Positions 1-6,706 are shown, counted from the stretch's first letter. The stretch: 11,568 nt of DNA from Beijerinckiaceae bacterium (GCA_947455285.1 CANGOK010000083.1:1-11568), one strand, 5' to 3'. Made by a program: numbers and translations. Notes: generated by a model from the sequence alone, not told the origin.

Positions 1-1
1 C

Positions 2-76
2 ATTTATGACGCGACCGGCGTTCGGTTGCGTCGCGCGCCGTTGACGCCAGAGCGCGTGAAGTCTGGTATGGCTTAG
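2..76 (+). CDS. C-terminal tail of a probable molybdenum hydroxylase large subunit (xanthine dehydrogenase/CoxL family), partial
   Basis: An open frame enters from the left edge and stops at TAG (74-76). Its last 24 residues include DATGVRLRRAPLTPERV. This matches my memory of the C-terminus of molybdopterin-binding subunits of xanthine dehydrogenase, aldehyde oxidase and CO-dehydrogenase-like enzymes, which typically end in a DATG-(V/K)-R-(I/L/F)-R-x-(L/P)-(P)-(I/L)-TP-(E/D)-(R/K) motif. Such enzymes hydroxylate purines, N-heteroaromatics or aldehydes with water-derived oxygen, together with FAD and 2Fe-2S subunits. The stop lies 8 nt before the next gene, and the Shine-Dalgarno of that gene overlaps the stop codon, so the two are very probably in one operon. 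Only 24 residues are visible, so the family call rests on one motif and the substrate is unknown. Confidence 0.62.
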   Translation: MYDATGVRLRRAPLTPERVKSGMA

Positions 77-84
77 GAGGCTCC

Positions 85-1389
85 ATGCGGCAGATGAAAC
101 TGGGGCTGTTTCTCGCTCCCGGGGGCCATCACATGGCGGCCTGGCGTCATCCGGACGCTTACCCCTACGGCTTCAGCATCAACGCCTACATATCGGTCGC
201 GCAGATTTGCGAACGCGGCTGTTTCGACATGTTGTTCGTGGCTGATGTGTTTTCCACGACCCGCGAAGGCGGGCGGCAAGATTCATTTCGCTTCGAACCG
301 ATGACGCTTTTGTCCGCATTGGCGATGACGACGAAGCATATCGGGCTGGTCGCGACCGCCACGACCTCGTTCAACGAGCCTTATAATGTCGCGCGTAAGT
401 TCTCCTCGCTCGATCACCTCAGCGGTGGTCGCGCAGGATGGAACATCGTGACCTCCTCATCGACGCTTGAAGCATATAATTTTGGCCGGGAGGACCATCG
501 TGAGCTTTCCGACCGCTATCGCAGGGCCCATGAATTTGTCGAGATCGTGCGGGGCTTGTGGGATAGTTGGGAAGATGACGCGCTGCTCATCGACAAGGAG
601 AGCGGGTTCTTCTTCGACGCGAGCAAAATGCACATGCTCAACCACGACGGCCCGCAATTCAGCGTCCGCGGTCCCCTGACCCTGCCGCGTTCGCCACAAG
701 GCCATCCTGTGCTGGTGCAGGCGGGATCCTCGGAAGATGGCAAGAATCTCGCTTCGCAATTTGCCGAAGTGATCTTCACGATTCAGCGCGAACTGCCTGC
801 TGCGCAGGCGTTTTACGCGGATATTAAGCGTCGCGCCGTGTCTTTTGGCCGAGAGCCGGAAACCGCGCTGGTGATGCCGGGCGTAATGCCGGTGGTGGGG
901 CGAACCCGGCAAGAAGCGCTGAACAAATATGAGCAGCTGCAAGCGCTGATCCACCCTGACGCCGGCGTCAAAGGCCTCTCGCGTACGCTGGGAATCGATC
1001 TCAGCGGCGTCGACGTCGATGGCCCATTGCCGCCCATCGATGTGGCGAAACTGTCGCAAAGCCGCGCGGTCGGCATGGTTGAGACGGCGAGGCGCGATAA
1101 CCTCACCGTGCGCCAAGTTTATGAGCGCCTGCTCGTCTCAAAGGGCCATCGTCAATTGATAGGCTCATTCACGGACGTGGCTGATTCGCTGCAGGAATGG
1201 TTCGAGGCCTCAGGAGCGGACGGATTCAACGTCATGCCCGCGATGATGCCGACGGGCCTCAGCGACTTCGTCGACCTTGTCGTTCCAGAACTCCAGAGGC
1301 GCGGATTGTTCCGCAAATCCTATACCGGCTCCATGCTGCGCGATCATCTCGGCCTGCCTAAGCCTTCGGCTATCGGCGGCGCATGCTGA
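85..1389 (+). CDS. NtaA/SnaA/DszA family FMN-dependent monooxygenase
   Basis: This 434-residue protein has the usual length of the family (about 430-460). It is a bacterial-luciferase-fold oxygenase that takes FMNH2 from a separate reductase and uses O2 to oxidise its substrate; known members act on nitrilotriacetate, EDTA, dibenzothiophene sulfone and pristinamycin. Family landmarks run in order: a first beta strand KLGLFLAPGGHH (5-16), WRHPDA (20-25), ERGCFDMLFVADV (43-55), FNEPYNVARKFSSLDHLSGG (96-115), GWNIVTS (118-124), NFG (132-134), a GLWDSWEDDA stretch (157-166), and RGPLTLPRSPQGHPVLVQAG (195-214). The C-terminal DGFNVMPAMMP segment is also typical. AGGAGG at 75-80 precedes the ATG by 4 nt; the second ATG at 94 (spacing 13) is an alternative start. 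It follows the molybdenum hydroxylase tail by 8 nt. The substrate is not readable, and no flavin reductase gene is in the window. Confidence 0.93.
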   Translation: MRQMKLGLFLAPGGHHMAAWRHPDAYPYGFSINAYISVAQICERGCFDMLFVADVFSTTREGGRQDSFRFEPMTLLSALAMTTKHIGLVATATTSFNEPYNVARKFSSLDHLSGGRAGWNIVTSSSTLEAYNFGREDHRELSDRYRRAHEFVEIVRGLWDSWEDDALLIDKESGFFFDASKMHMLNHDGPQFSVRGPLTLPRSPQGHPVLVQAGSSEDGKNLASQFAEVIFTIQRELPAAQAFYADIKRRAVSFGREPETALVMPGVMPVVGRTRQEALNKYEQLQALIHPDAGVKGLSRTLGIDLSGVDVDGPLPPIDVAKLSQSRAVGMVETARRDNLTVRQVYERLLVSKGHRQLIGSFTDVADSLQEWFEASGADGFNVMPAMMPTGLSDFVDLVVPELQRRGLFRKSYTGSMLRDHLGLPKPSAIGGAC

Positions 1390-1400
1390 TAGGTGGCGAA

Positions 1401-1410
1401 GTCAGCTGAC
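1401..1410. promoter_or_regulatory. Perfect 10-bp palindrome, possible operator
   Basis: GTCAGCTGAC reads identically on both strands. It lies in the 139-nt gap between the NtaA-like oxygenase gene and the enolase-superfamily gene, ending 6 bp before the candidate -35 hexamer. That is a suitable place for an activator or repressor site. A 10-bp palindrome can arise by chance in a window of this size, so the position is the main argument. No regulator gene is in the window. Confidence 0.25.
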
Positions 1411-1416
1411 AAGTGC

Positions 1417-1445
1417 TTGCCATAAGGGCCAAGCATACGAATAAT
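1417..1445 (+). promoter_or_regulatory. Candidate sigma70-type promoter for the enolase-family gene and importer genes
   Basis: TTGCCA (1417-1422) and AATAAT (1440-1445) each match the bacterial -35 and -10 consensus at 5 of 6 positions, with a 17-bp spacer. Transcription would begin near 1452, giving a leader of about 75 nt before the TTG start at 1529. The leader holds a 6-bp inverted repeat, CTCCGT (1483-1488) with ACGGAG (1497-1502). This is the best promoter-like match noticed in the window. Alphaproteobacterial promoters often diverge from the E. coli consensus, so it is a prediction only. If it is real, the downstream three-gene unit can be expressed separately from the oxygenase upstream. 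Confidence 0.42.
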
Positions 1446-1516
1446 GCGCTCTTGCTTGTTTTCTTTCGAGCAAACCAGTCGCCTCCGTGAGACAAAACGG
1501 AGCAAAGAAATAAATT

Positions 1517-1522
1517 GGGAGG
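1517..1522 (+). promoter_or_regulatory. Shine-Dalgarno that decides a TTG start
   Basis: GGGAGG is followed immediately by one TTG (1523) and, 6 nt further on, by a second in-frame TTG (1529). A ribosome needs several bases between the Shine-Dalgarno and the start codon, so the second TTG is the likelier start. No in-frame ATG occurs before Met at codon 13 of the predicted protein. Confidence 0.65.
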
Positions 1523-1528
1523 TTGTCC

Positions 1529-2608
1529 TTGATCATCAGCGGCTATGATTCCTATCCGAATGTCATGCGGAAGGAAGATCCGACATGGAAATTCGCCCTT
1601 GGCGCAAGCCCGGTGACTGAAGGCTCCATCCTGCGGATTACTGATGAACAGGGCAATGAAGGCTTTGGCTATGCGTCCGCGACGCCGCATATGGGTGCTA
1701 TCCCCGGTTCGCTTGAGGCGGAACTCGCCTATTTTCGCCCGCATGTGATGGGCCGTGACGCCGACGACATTGAAGCGATCGGCGCAGCCCTTGATCGCGC
1801 CATGCGTGGCGCCCCGCAGGCTAAGGCCGCCATTGATTGCGCCTTGCATGAGCTTCTTGCCAAGCGGCTTGGCGTTCCGCTGTGCCAGCTGTTCGGCGGC
1901 AAGATGCGGGACAGTCTGCCGATACTGCGCATTCTGGCCATCAAGACGCCGCAGGAAATGGCGAAGGCGGCGCGCAAGCTGGTTGATGAGGGCTATCGCT
2001 ATCTCAAGATCAAGGTCCATGGCGAAGTGGATCTCGACGTGGCCCGCGTCGCCGCCATTCGCAAGGAAGTGGGCGACGATGTCCATCTGACGATCGACGC
2101 CAATCAGGCCTATACGGTGAAGAACGCCATCATCGCCATCAACCGAATGGCTGAATACAAGATCGATCTTGTGGAACAGCCCGTGCCCGCGGATAATTTC
2201 GAGGGGCTGGCGCTCGTCACCCATACAGTGCCCGTCAAGATTGAGGCCGATGAAGCGGCGGGCTCGCTGGCGGAAGTCTATCAGCTTGTCACGCGTCGGG
2301 CTGTGGACGCTGTGAGCCTCAAGGTCCCCAAGCTAGGCGGAATTCGCAACACCATCGCAGCCGCGCGGCTTTGCGAGCAGGGCGGCGTTTCGTATCGTCT
2401 CGGCGCGGCGGTCGGCTCGCGTCTCCTGGCCGCGCACGCGCTGCATCTGGCCTGCGCGTTGCCGGGCGTCGACTACGCCTGCGAACTCGGTGAATTCGCA
2501 CGATTGCTGGACGACCCGTTCGATGGAATCGAAGTCGTGAATGGCGAGTTGCGTTTGCCGCAAGTTGCAGGCTCCGGAGTACGCTGGAAGGGCCCTTCGG
2601 CCGCCTGA
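1529..2608 (+). CDS. Mandelate racemase/muconate lactonizing enzyme family protein (MLE subgroup, enolase superfamily)
   Basis: This 359-residue enzyme has an N-terminal capping domain (about 1-120) and a C-terminal barrel. Enzymes of this superfamily abstract a proton alpha to a carboxylate and stabilise the enolate with Mg2+. The MLE-subgroup active site is complete: the KIK pair (K160, K162), the three metal ligands D190 (IDANQ), E216 (EQP) and D241 (ADE), and the opposite-face lysine K265 (SLKVPKLGG). Known reactions of the subgroup include cycloisomerisation, dipeptide epimerisation, o-succinylbenzoate synthesis and N-acylamino-acid racemisation; which applies here cannot be told. Start choice: GGGAGG at 1517-1522 lies 6 nt before TTG 1529 but directly abuts the other candidate, TTG 1523, so 1529 is preferred. 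The next gene begins 24 nt after the stop, implying co-transcription with an importer. Confidence 0.9.
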   Translation: MIISGYDSYPNVMRKEDPTWKFALGASPVTEGSILRITDEQGNEGFGYASATPHMGAIPGSLEAELAYFRPHVMGRDADDIEAIGAALDRAMRGAPQAKAAIDCALHELLAKRLGVPLCQLFGGKMRDSLPILRILAIKTPQEMAKAARKLVDEGYRYLKIKVHGEVDLDVARVAAIRKEVGDDVHLTIDANQAYTVKNAIIAINRMAEYKIDLVEQPVPADNFEGLALVTHTVPVKIEADEAAGSLAEVYQLVTRRAVDAVSLKVPKLGGIRNTIAAARLCEQGGVSYRLGAAVGSRLLAAHALHLACALPGVDYACELGEFARLLDDPFDGIEVVNGELRLPQVAGSGVRWKGPSAA

Positions 2609-2632
2609 GCCTGCCCGATGGAGAGACGCCGT

Positions 2633-3724
2633 ATGTTTTTCAGATCTTCAAATTCGCGCGCTGGCCGCTTGTTTCCCTTTTGGGTCGCTGCCGTCCTCTC
2701 CGCGATGGCCATGCCTGCCTTATCGCAGGAAATCCTGACCAGTCGTGACGCCAATCGCGAGCAGCTTCTGCTGGAAGGGGCTCGCAAGGAAGGGCAGGTC
2801 GTTCTCTACTCGGCGGCTATCGTCAACCAGGCGCTCCGGCCTATGGCCGACGCTTTCATGAAAAAATATCCCTTCATCAAGCTCACTTTCTGGCGTGGCG
2901 ATACGGAAGAAATCGTCGCAAAATTGTCAGCGGAAGTGCGGGCGAAAAATATCGTCGCCGATCTTGTCGAGGGGACGGGCGTTGGCGAGCTCGCAGTCGA
3001 TGCGGGCCTCACAGTTCCCTTCACGACGCCTGCAACCGACTCGCTGCCTGAAATGTACCGCGATCCCCGCGGCAATTGGGTGAGTACCCGCGTCAGCTAT
3101 TTCGGCGTCGCCTATAATACGAAACTCGTGCCCGCCGATCAGGCGCCCAAAACTTATGATGACCTGCTCGATCCCCGTTGGAAGGGCAAGCTCGCCTGGC
3201 GCATTGGCACGTCAAGCGGAACGCCGCTTTTCCTCACCACGATCCGTATGGCCAGAGGCGAAGAAAAGGCGCGCGAATATTTCGAAAAGCTCGCCCAGCA
3301 GAAGATCATCAATTTCGGTTCAGGCAGCGCCCGCACGCTGGTTGATCGCGTGATCGCAGGCGAATTCTCAATCGCTCTGAACATATTTGCGCATCATCCA
3401 CTCATCAGCAAAGCCAAAGGTGCGCCGGTCAATACGAATCTGCTGGAGCCGACAGCCTCGACCGCTGGCACGATGATCGTCCCCAAAGGCGTGCGCCATC
3501 CCTATGCAGCGATGCTGCTGGCTGATTTCATTCTCTCGCAGGAAGGGCAGGGCATTTTCGCCAAGGCGGAATATTTCCCCGTCCGGCCAGATGTCGCGCC
3601 GCTGGAAACCTTGGCGCCGGTGGTGCCGAAGACGGCTGGCGTTAAGGAGCTTTTCGTGAGTTCGGAACAGCTCAATCGTTACAACGACAGTTCGCAAAAG
3701 ATTTTCGATGAACTGTTTCGATGA
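2633..3724 (+). CDS. Periplasmic substrate-binding protein of an ABC importer (iron(III)/organic-anion-type family)
   Basis: A 363-residue exported protein. The N-terminus has a signal peptide: basic start, hydrophobic stretch FPFWVAAVLSAMAMPALS, and probable cleavage near ALSQ. The mature part follows the FbpA/PotD-like fold: GQVVLYSAA (first strand), FMKKYPFIKLTFWRGDTEEI, YFGVAYNTKLVP, TYDDLLDPRWKGKLAW, and a late PYAAMLLADFILSQEGQ helix. Ferric-binding members carry adjacent tyrosines that hold iron. No YY pair occurs here and the corresponding region reads ALNIFAHHPL, so iron is an unlikely ligand; an organic anion fits the catabolic neighbours better (inference). GGAGA at 2620-2624 sits 8 nt before ATG 2633. 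ATG 2618 is in frame but has no Shine-Dalgarno. The gene lies 24 nt after the enolase-family gene, and the permease follows. Confidence 0.88.
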   Translation: MFFRSSNSRAGRLFPFWVAAVLSAMAMPALSQEILTSRDANREQLLLEGARKEGQVVLYSAAIVNQALRPMADAFMKKYPFIKLTFWRGDTEEIVAKLSAEVRAKNIVADLVEGTGVGELAVDAGLTVPFTTPATDSLPEMYRDPRGNWVSTRVSYFGVAYNTKLVPADQAPKTYDDLLDPRWKGKLAWRIGTSSGTPLFLTTIRMARGEEKAREYFEKLAQQKIINFGSGSARTLVDRVIAGEFSIALNIFAHHPLISKAKGAPVNTNLLEPTASTAGTMIVPKGVRHPYAAMLLADFILSQEGQGIFAKAEYFPVRPDVAPLETLAPVVPKTAGVKELFVSSEQLNRYNDSSQKIFDELFR

Positions 3725-3757
3725 AGGTGCTGTCTTGAAGACCCAGAGCGCGCGTCC

Positions 3758-5500
3758 GTGACGACACAAGCAGAACAAACAGTCCCTACAGCATCGCTTT
3801 GGAGCCTGCTGTGGCCGTCGCAAGGCCCGCGCCTGTCGCCTGTCGTCATGGTGCTTGTGGCGATCCTTCTGTTCGCTGTCGCGCCGCCAGTGTTCTTTCT
3901 GGTGAATGCAAGCCTGCATGAGACTTTGCCCGACGGCGGCACAGGCGCCTTCACGCTGCGTTTTTATGAGCAGCTGGTTTCAGGCCGTTTCTTCCTGCCG
4001 AGCCTTTGGAACACTCTGCTTTACGCCTGCGGATCGGCGGTGATCGCCATTCTGGTGGGCACGGTTCAGGCGCTCATCGTCGAGCGCACGAATACGCCGG
4101 GCCGGAAGCTGGCCTTTCTCGCCGCCATCATTTCACTCGGCGTACCTCATGTGCTTTACGTGGTCGCCTGGCTTTTGCTGCTGGGCCGTTCGGGGCCGGT
4201 GAATGATCTGATCGATAGCCTATTCCATCAATCGCAAGCGCTCGATGTTTATTCCCTCTGGGGCATGATGTTGATTGAGGGCGTAGGCTTTGTGCCGCTC
4301 ACCTTCCTGCTCATGTCCTCCATCTTGCGCTCAACCGATGCGTCCTTTGAAGAAGCGGCGATGATGTCGGGCGCGAGCCCCTTGCTGGCTTTTATGAAGG
4401 TCACCTTGCGCATGGCGGCGCCCGCGCTTTTCGGCCTGACGCTTCTGATTTTCGTGAAGGCGTTTGAATCCTTTGAAGTGCCTGCGCTTGTAGGCCTTGC
4501 AGGCAATGTCAGCGTCATCACCACCATGATTTTCCAGAGCTCGCGCCGCGTTGGCGCGCCCAACTATGGGGAGGCTGGCGCCTATTCGGTCTGTTTGGTG
4601 GTGATCTTGCTTGCGTTGATGTTCTGGCAGAACCGCCTGTCGCGCGACGCCAAGCGTTATCAGACCATCACAGGTAAAGGCTTTCGCCCCCGTGTCATTG
4701 ATCTTGGTGATTGGCGCTATCTCACCTCAGCCTTGCTTGTCGTCCTGTTCCTGATTGTCACTGTGGTTCCAGTCGCCATGCTGGCCTTTACGTCGTTCCA
4801 GCCTTTCTACGGTGGCGTATCGTTGGAATCTTTTGGCCGTCTTTCGCTAGAAAATTACGAGGCTTTGTTCGGGGCGGGTTCGTTCCGCGATTCAATCGTC
4901 AATACGCTGGTCCTCGGCACGATGACGGCGACCATCATTGTGCCCTTCACCGCGCTTTGCGCCTGGCTTGTCGTGCGCCGCAGTCCGGGCGCCTGGCTCA
5001 TCGATCAGATCGCCGCCGTTCCGCTGGTCTTTCCTGCGCTTATTCTGAGCGTGGCCTTTCTCGACATCTTTGTGAACATGTCCCTGCCGCTCTATGGCAC
5101 CTTGCTGTCGATCATCCTCGCCTCTTCGGTGCGCTATCTCCCCTATGGCATGCGCTACGCATTCGCTGGGGTGATGCAGATTCATTCCGATCTTGAAGAG
5201 GCGGCCTCCATCGCGGGCGCCAGCAAGGCGAAGCTTTTCCTGCGCGTTCTCGTTCCACTGCTTGCGACGACGCTCGTGTCTTCTTGGCTGTTGATTTTTC
5301 TGCTCTCCGTGCAAGCGGTCTCTTTGCCGCTGCTCTTGGTCGGGCCGGGATCGGAGATCATGTCGGTCACGCTGTTCGAGCTATGGCAGAACGGGCAGGT
5401 TACGGAGCTCGCCGCCATGGGCATGCTTTGGATCGCGCTGATGACCGTCGTCAGCTTGATCTTCCATATGTTGACGCGGCGCCATCAGATCAGCGTCTGA
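3758..5500 (+). CDS. Fused two-domain ABC importer permease (FbpB/PotB-PotC class)
   Basis: A 580-residue inner-membrane protein with about 12 hydrophobic segments, made of two binding-protein-dependent permease domains in tandem. The first membrane segment is near residues 27-50, and the second half starts with a segment near 321-345. Each half has the cytoplasmic EAA loop that contacts the ATPase: EEAAMMSGA (198-206) with a conserved downstream helix, and EEAASIAGA (480-488) followed by FLRVLVPL (494-501). This architecture is known for ferric, thiamine and related importers. GTG 3758 is the first possible start after an in-frame stop at 3722 and lacks a clear Shine-Dalgarno. ATG 3848 is a less likely internal alternative because it falls in the first membrane segment. 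The gene follows the binding-protein gene by 33 nt. No ATPase of the FbpC/PotA type is adjacent, so it must be encoded elsewhere or shared. Confidence 0.92.
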   Translation: MTTQAEQTVPTASLWSLLWPSQGPRLSPVVMVLVAILLFAVAPPVFFLVNASLHETLPDGGTGAFTLRFYEQLVSGRFFLPSLWNTLLYACGSAVIAILVGTVQALIVERTNTPGRKLAFLAAIISLGVPHVLYVVAWLLLLGRSGPVNDLIDSLFHQSQALDVYSLWGMMLIEGVGFVPLTFLLMSSILRSTDASFEEAAMMSGASPLLAFMKVTLRMAAPALFGLTLLIFVKAFESFEVPALVGLAGNVSVITTMIFQSSRRVGAPNYGEAGAYSVCLVVILLALMFWQNRLSRDAKRYQTITGKGFRPRVIDLGDWRYLTSALLVVLFLIVTVVPVAMLAFTSFQPFYGGVSLESFGRLSLENYEALFGAGSFRDSIVNTLVLGTMTATIIVPFTALCAWLVVRRSPGAWLIDQIAAVPLVFPALILSVAFLDIFVNMSLPLYGTLLSIILASSVRYLPYGMRYAFAGVMQIHSDLEEAASIAGASKAKLFLRVLVPLLATTLVSSWLLIFLLSVQAVSLPLLLVGPGSEIMSVTLFELWQNGQVTELAAMGMLWIALMTVVSLIFHMLTRRHQISV

Positions 5501-5509
5501 CGGCGCCGC
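5476..5509. terminator. Bidirectional terminator-like stem-loop between convergent genes
   Basis: GCGGCGCCATCAGA (5476-5489) and TCTGACGGCGCCGC (5496-5509) form a 14-bp stem around a 6-nt loop. There is a single A-C mismatch (5484/5501) on the plus-strand RNA. On the minus-strand RNA the same position becomes a G-U pair, so the stem is continuous. The hairpin overlaps the last codons and stop of the permease gene, and it begins 6 nt past the stop of the minus-strand monooxygenase. On the plus strand it is followed by ATTTCC, a short U run. On the minus strand no U tract follows. Confidence 0.65.
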
Positions 5510-5515
5510 ATTTCC

Positions 5516-6622
5516 TCAGCGCTTCATCGGTTCGCGCAAGCCCGCTCGCTCGAGGCGCGGAAGCAATTCGTCGCGGATATGCGGGAAATCGTCGATGTAG
5601 TTGATCATGCCGCAGGCAAGACCGTTCAGTCCCATTGAATGCAGGGTCTGGAAGGTTTCCACCGCATCGTCATAAGAGCCGACCATGGGATAACCTGCGC
5701 CGCTGATGAGGCGGGCCTTCAGGTCGGTCTGTTCCTTCATCCAAGTATTGAGCCGGTTGCCACGGAAATTCGCTGCATAGGCGGCGGCTTCCCAGTCGCC
5801 TTTTTCATGGACGATATAGTGATGATAATCCTGCGCCTCCTTGCGCGTCTTGCGCACCATCAGGTGGCAGCTTGCGAAGATGTTGCGAAGCTGGCCGGGA
5901 GGGGCTGCGGCGCGAAAGCCGTCGATCTTTGGCTTGAGGTCCTCAAGCTTCGGGATTGAGGTGAAGAGGCAATCGGCATTGCCCGCCGCGAACTCGCGCC
6001 CGGTCGGTGAATTGCCTGCGCTGACCAGGATCGGCCGGGTGCCCCACCAAGGTTTGGGCTTGGCGAGCACCGCCTTCAACTTGTAGTAGCGTCCCTCATG
6101 GTCGAAGGGTTCGGTCTCCGACCAGATGCGTTTGACGATGCTGATCCATTCCTCGCTATAGGCGTAGCGGTCGTCATGTTCCTGCAATTCGACGCCGAAC
6201 ATTCCGAATTCTACAGGATTCCAGCCTGAAACGATGTTCAGGCCGAAGCGTCCGTGGCCGATATGGTCGGCGGTCACCATCTGTTTTGCGGCGAAGACCG
6301 GATTAACAAAGGCGACATGAAGGGTGCCGAAGGTCGTGATCTCCTGCGTTGAAGCGAGCAGGCCGCAAGCCCATGTCAGCGTTTCGAAAGTTGTTCCCTG
6401 AGTATCGCTCTGGCCCTGATAGCCATGCCAACGGCCGATCGGCAAAAGAAATTCGAGGCCTGCTTCATCGGCGAGTTTCGCCGCGCGCACATTGTTGTCC
6501 CATGAGGCGTTCCAACGTTCCGGCGCCAAGGTGAGGCTGAGGCCGCCTGAGCAGTTCATGCCGAAAAGTCCGAGCTTGAACTTGTTGTTATTGTAGATGC
6601 GCGTTTGGTCGCGGTTTTCCAT
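5516..6622 (-). CDS. Luciferase-like FMN-dependent monooxygenase (SfnG/SsuD/RutA-like group)
   Basis: A 368-residue TIM-barrel flavin monooxygenase, the usual length for the group. Members use FMNH2 and O2 to cleave C-S or ring C-N bonds: SfnG on dimethyl sulfone, SsuD on alkanesulfonates, RutA on uracil. Visible landmarks are KLGLFGMNCSGG (16-27), a WDNNVRAAKLADEAGLEFLL segment (41-60), GRFGLNIVSGWNPVEFGMFG (124-143), EHDDRYAYSEEWISIVKRIW (148-167), GRYYKLKAVLAKPKP (177-191) and VSAGNSPTGREFA (200-212), the phosphate-binding part of the barrel. It differs clearly from the NtaA-type protein at 85-1389 and is not a duplicate. GGGGGA (complement of 6631-6636) stands 8 nt before ATG 6622, so that start is chosen over GTG 6664, which has no comparable signal. 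It is transcribed alone, divergent from the Liv-type importer. The exact substrate is unknown. Confidence 0.9.
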   Translation of the reverse strand: MENRDQTRIYNNNKFKLGLFGMNCSGGLSLTLAPERWNASWDNNVRAAKLADEAGLEFLLPIGRWHGYQGQSDTQGTTFETLTWACGLLASTQEITTFGTLHVAFVNPVFAAKQMVTADHIGHGRFGLNIVSGWNPVEFGMFGVELQEHDDRYAYSEEWISIVKRIWSETEPFDHEGRYYKLKAVLAKPKPWWGTRPILVSAGNSPTGREFAAGNADCLFTSIPKLEDLKPKIDGFRAAAPPGQLRNIFASCHLMVRKTRKEAQDYHHYIVHEKGDWEAAAYAANFRGNRLNTWMKEQTDLKARLISGAGYPMVGSYDDAVETFQTLHSMGLNGLACGMINYIDDFPHIRDELLPRLERAGLREPMKR

Positions 6623-6664
6623 CGGTGGCGTCCCCCATTTCCCGGTCCAGCATATTCGGATCAC

Positions 6665-6692
6665 TTGCTGTTGCGGCCATGATAGCCAGCAA
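6665..6692. promoter_or_regulatory. Inverted repeat overlapping the candidate -10 of the minus-strand monooxygenase
   Basis: TTGCTG (6665-6670) and CAGCAA (6687-6692) are exact inverted half-sites separated by 16 bp. The pair straddles the candidate -10 hexamer (6679-6684) for the minus-strand gene, which is where a repressor operator often lies. A 6-bp repeat can be accidental, and no regulator gene lies in the window. Confidence 0.22.
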
Positions 6693-6706
6693 ACTCTGGA
6701 TGCAAA
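6679..6706 (-). promoter_or_regulatory. Candidate promoter for the minus-strand monooxygenase
   Basis: Read on the minus strand, TTTGCA (-35, 4 of 6 matches to consensus) and TATCAT (-10, 5 of 6 matches) are separated by 16 bp. Transcription would start near 6672, leaving a leader of about 50 nt with the GGGGGA ribosome site in it. The -35 match is weak. Confidence 0.28.

Noticed and set aside
1370..2224. Minus-strand open frame of 284 codons opposite the enolase-family gene
   Set aside because: The plus-strand gene has a complete active site and a ribosome binding site. The antisense frame has no recognisable motif and also covers the plausible promoter gap.
2587..2598. 12-bp palindrome GAAGGGCCCTTC near the end of the enolase-family gene
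   Set aside because: It is inside the coding region (Trp-Lys-Gly-Pro-Ser), has no loop for an RNA hairpin, and is explained by codon content.
6623..6664. GTG 6664 as start of the minus-strand monooxygenase
   Set aside because: It would add 14 residues unlike the family. GGGGGA lies 8 nt before ATG 6622, which is a much better start.
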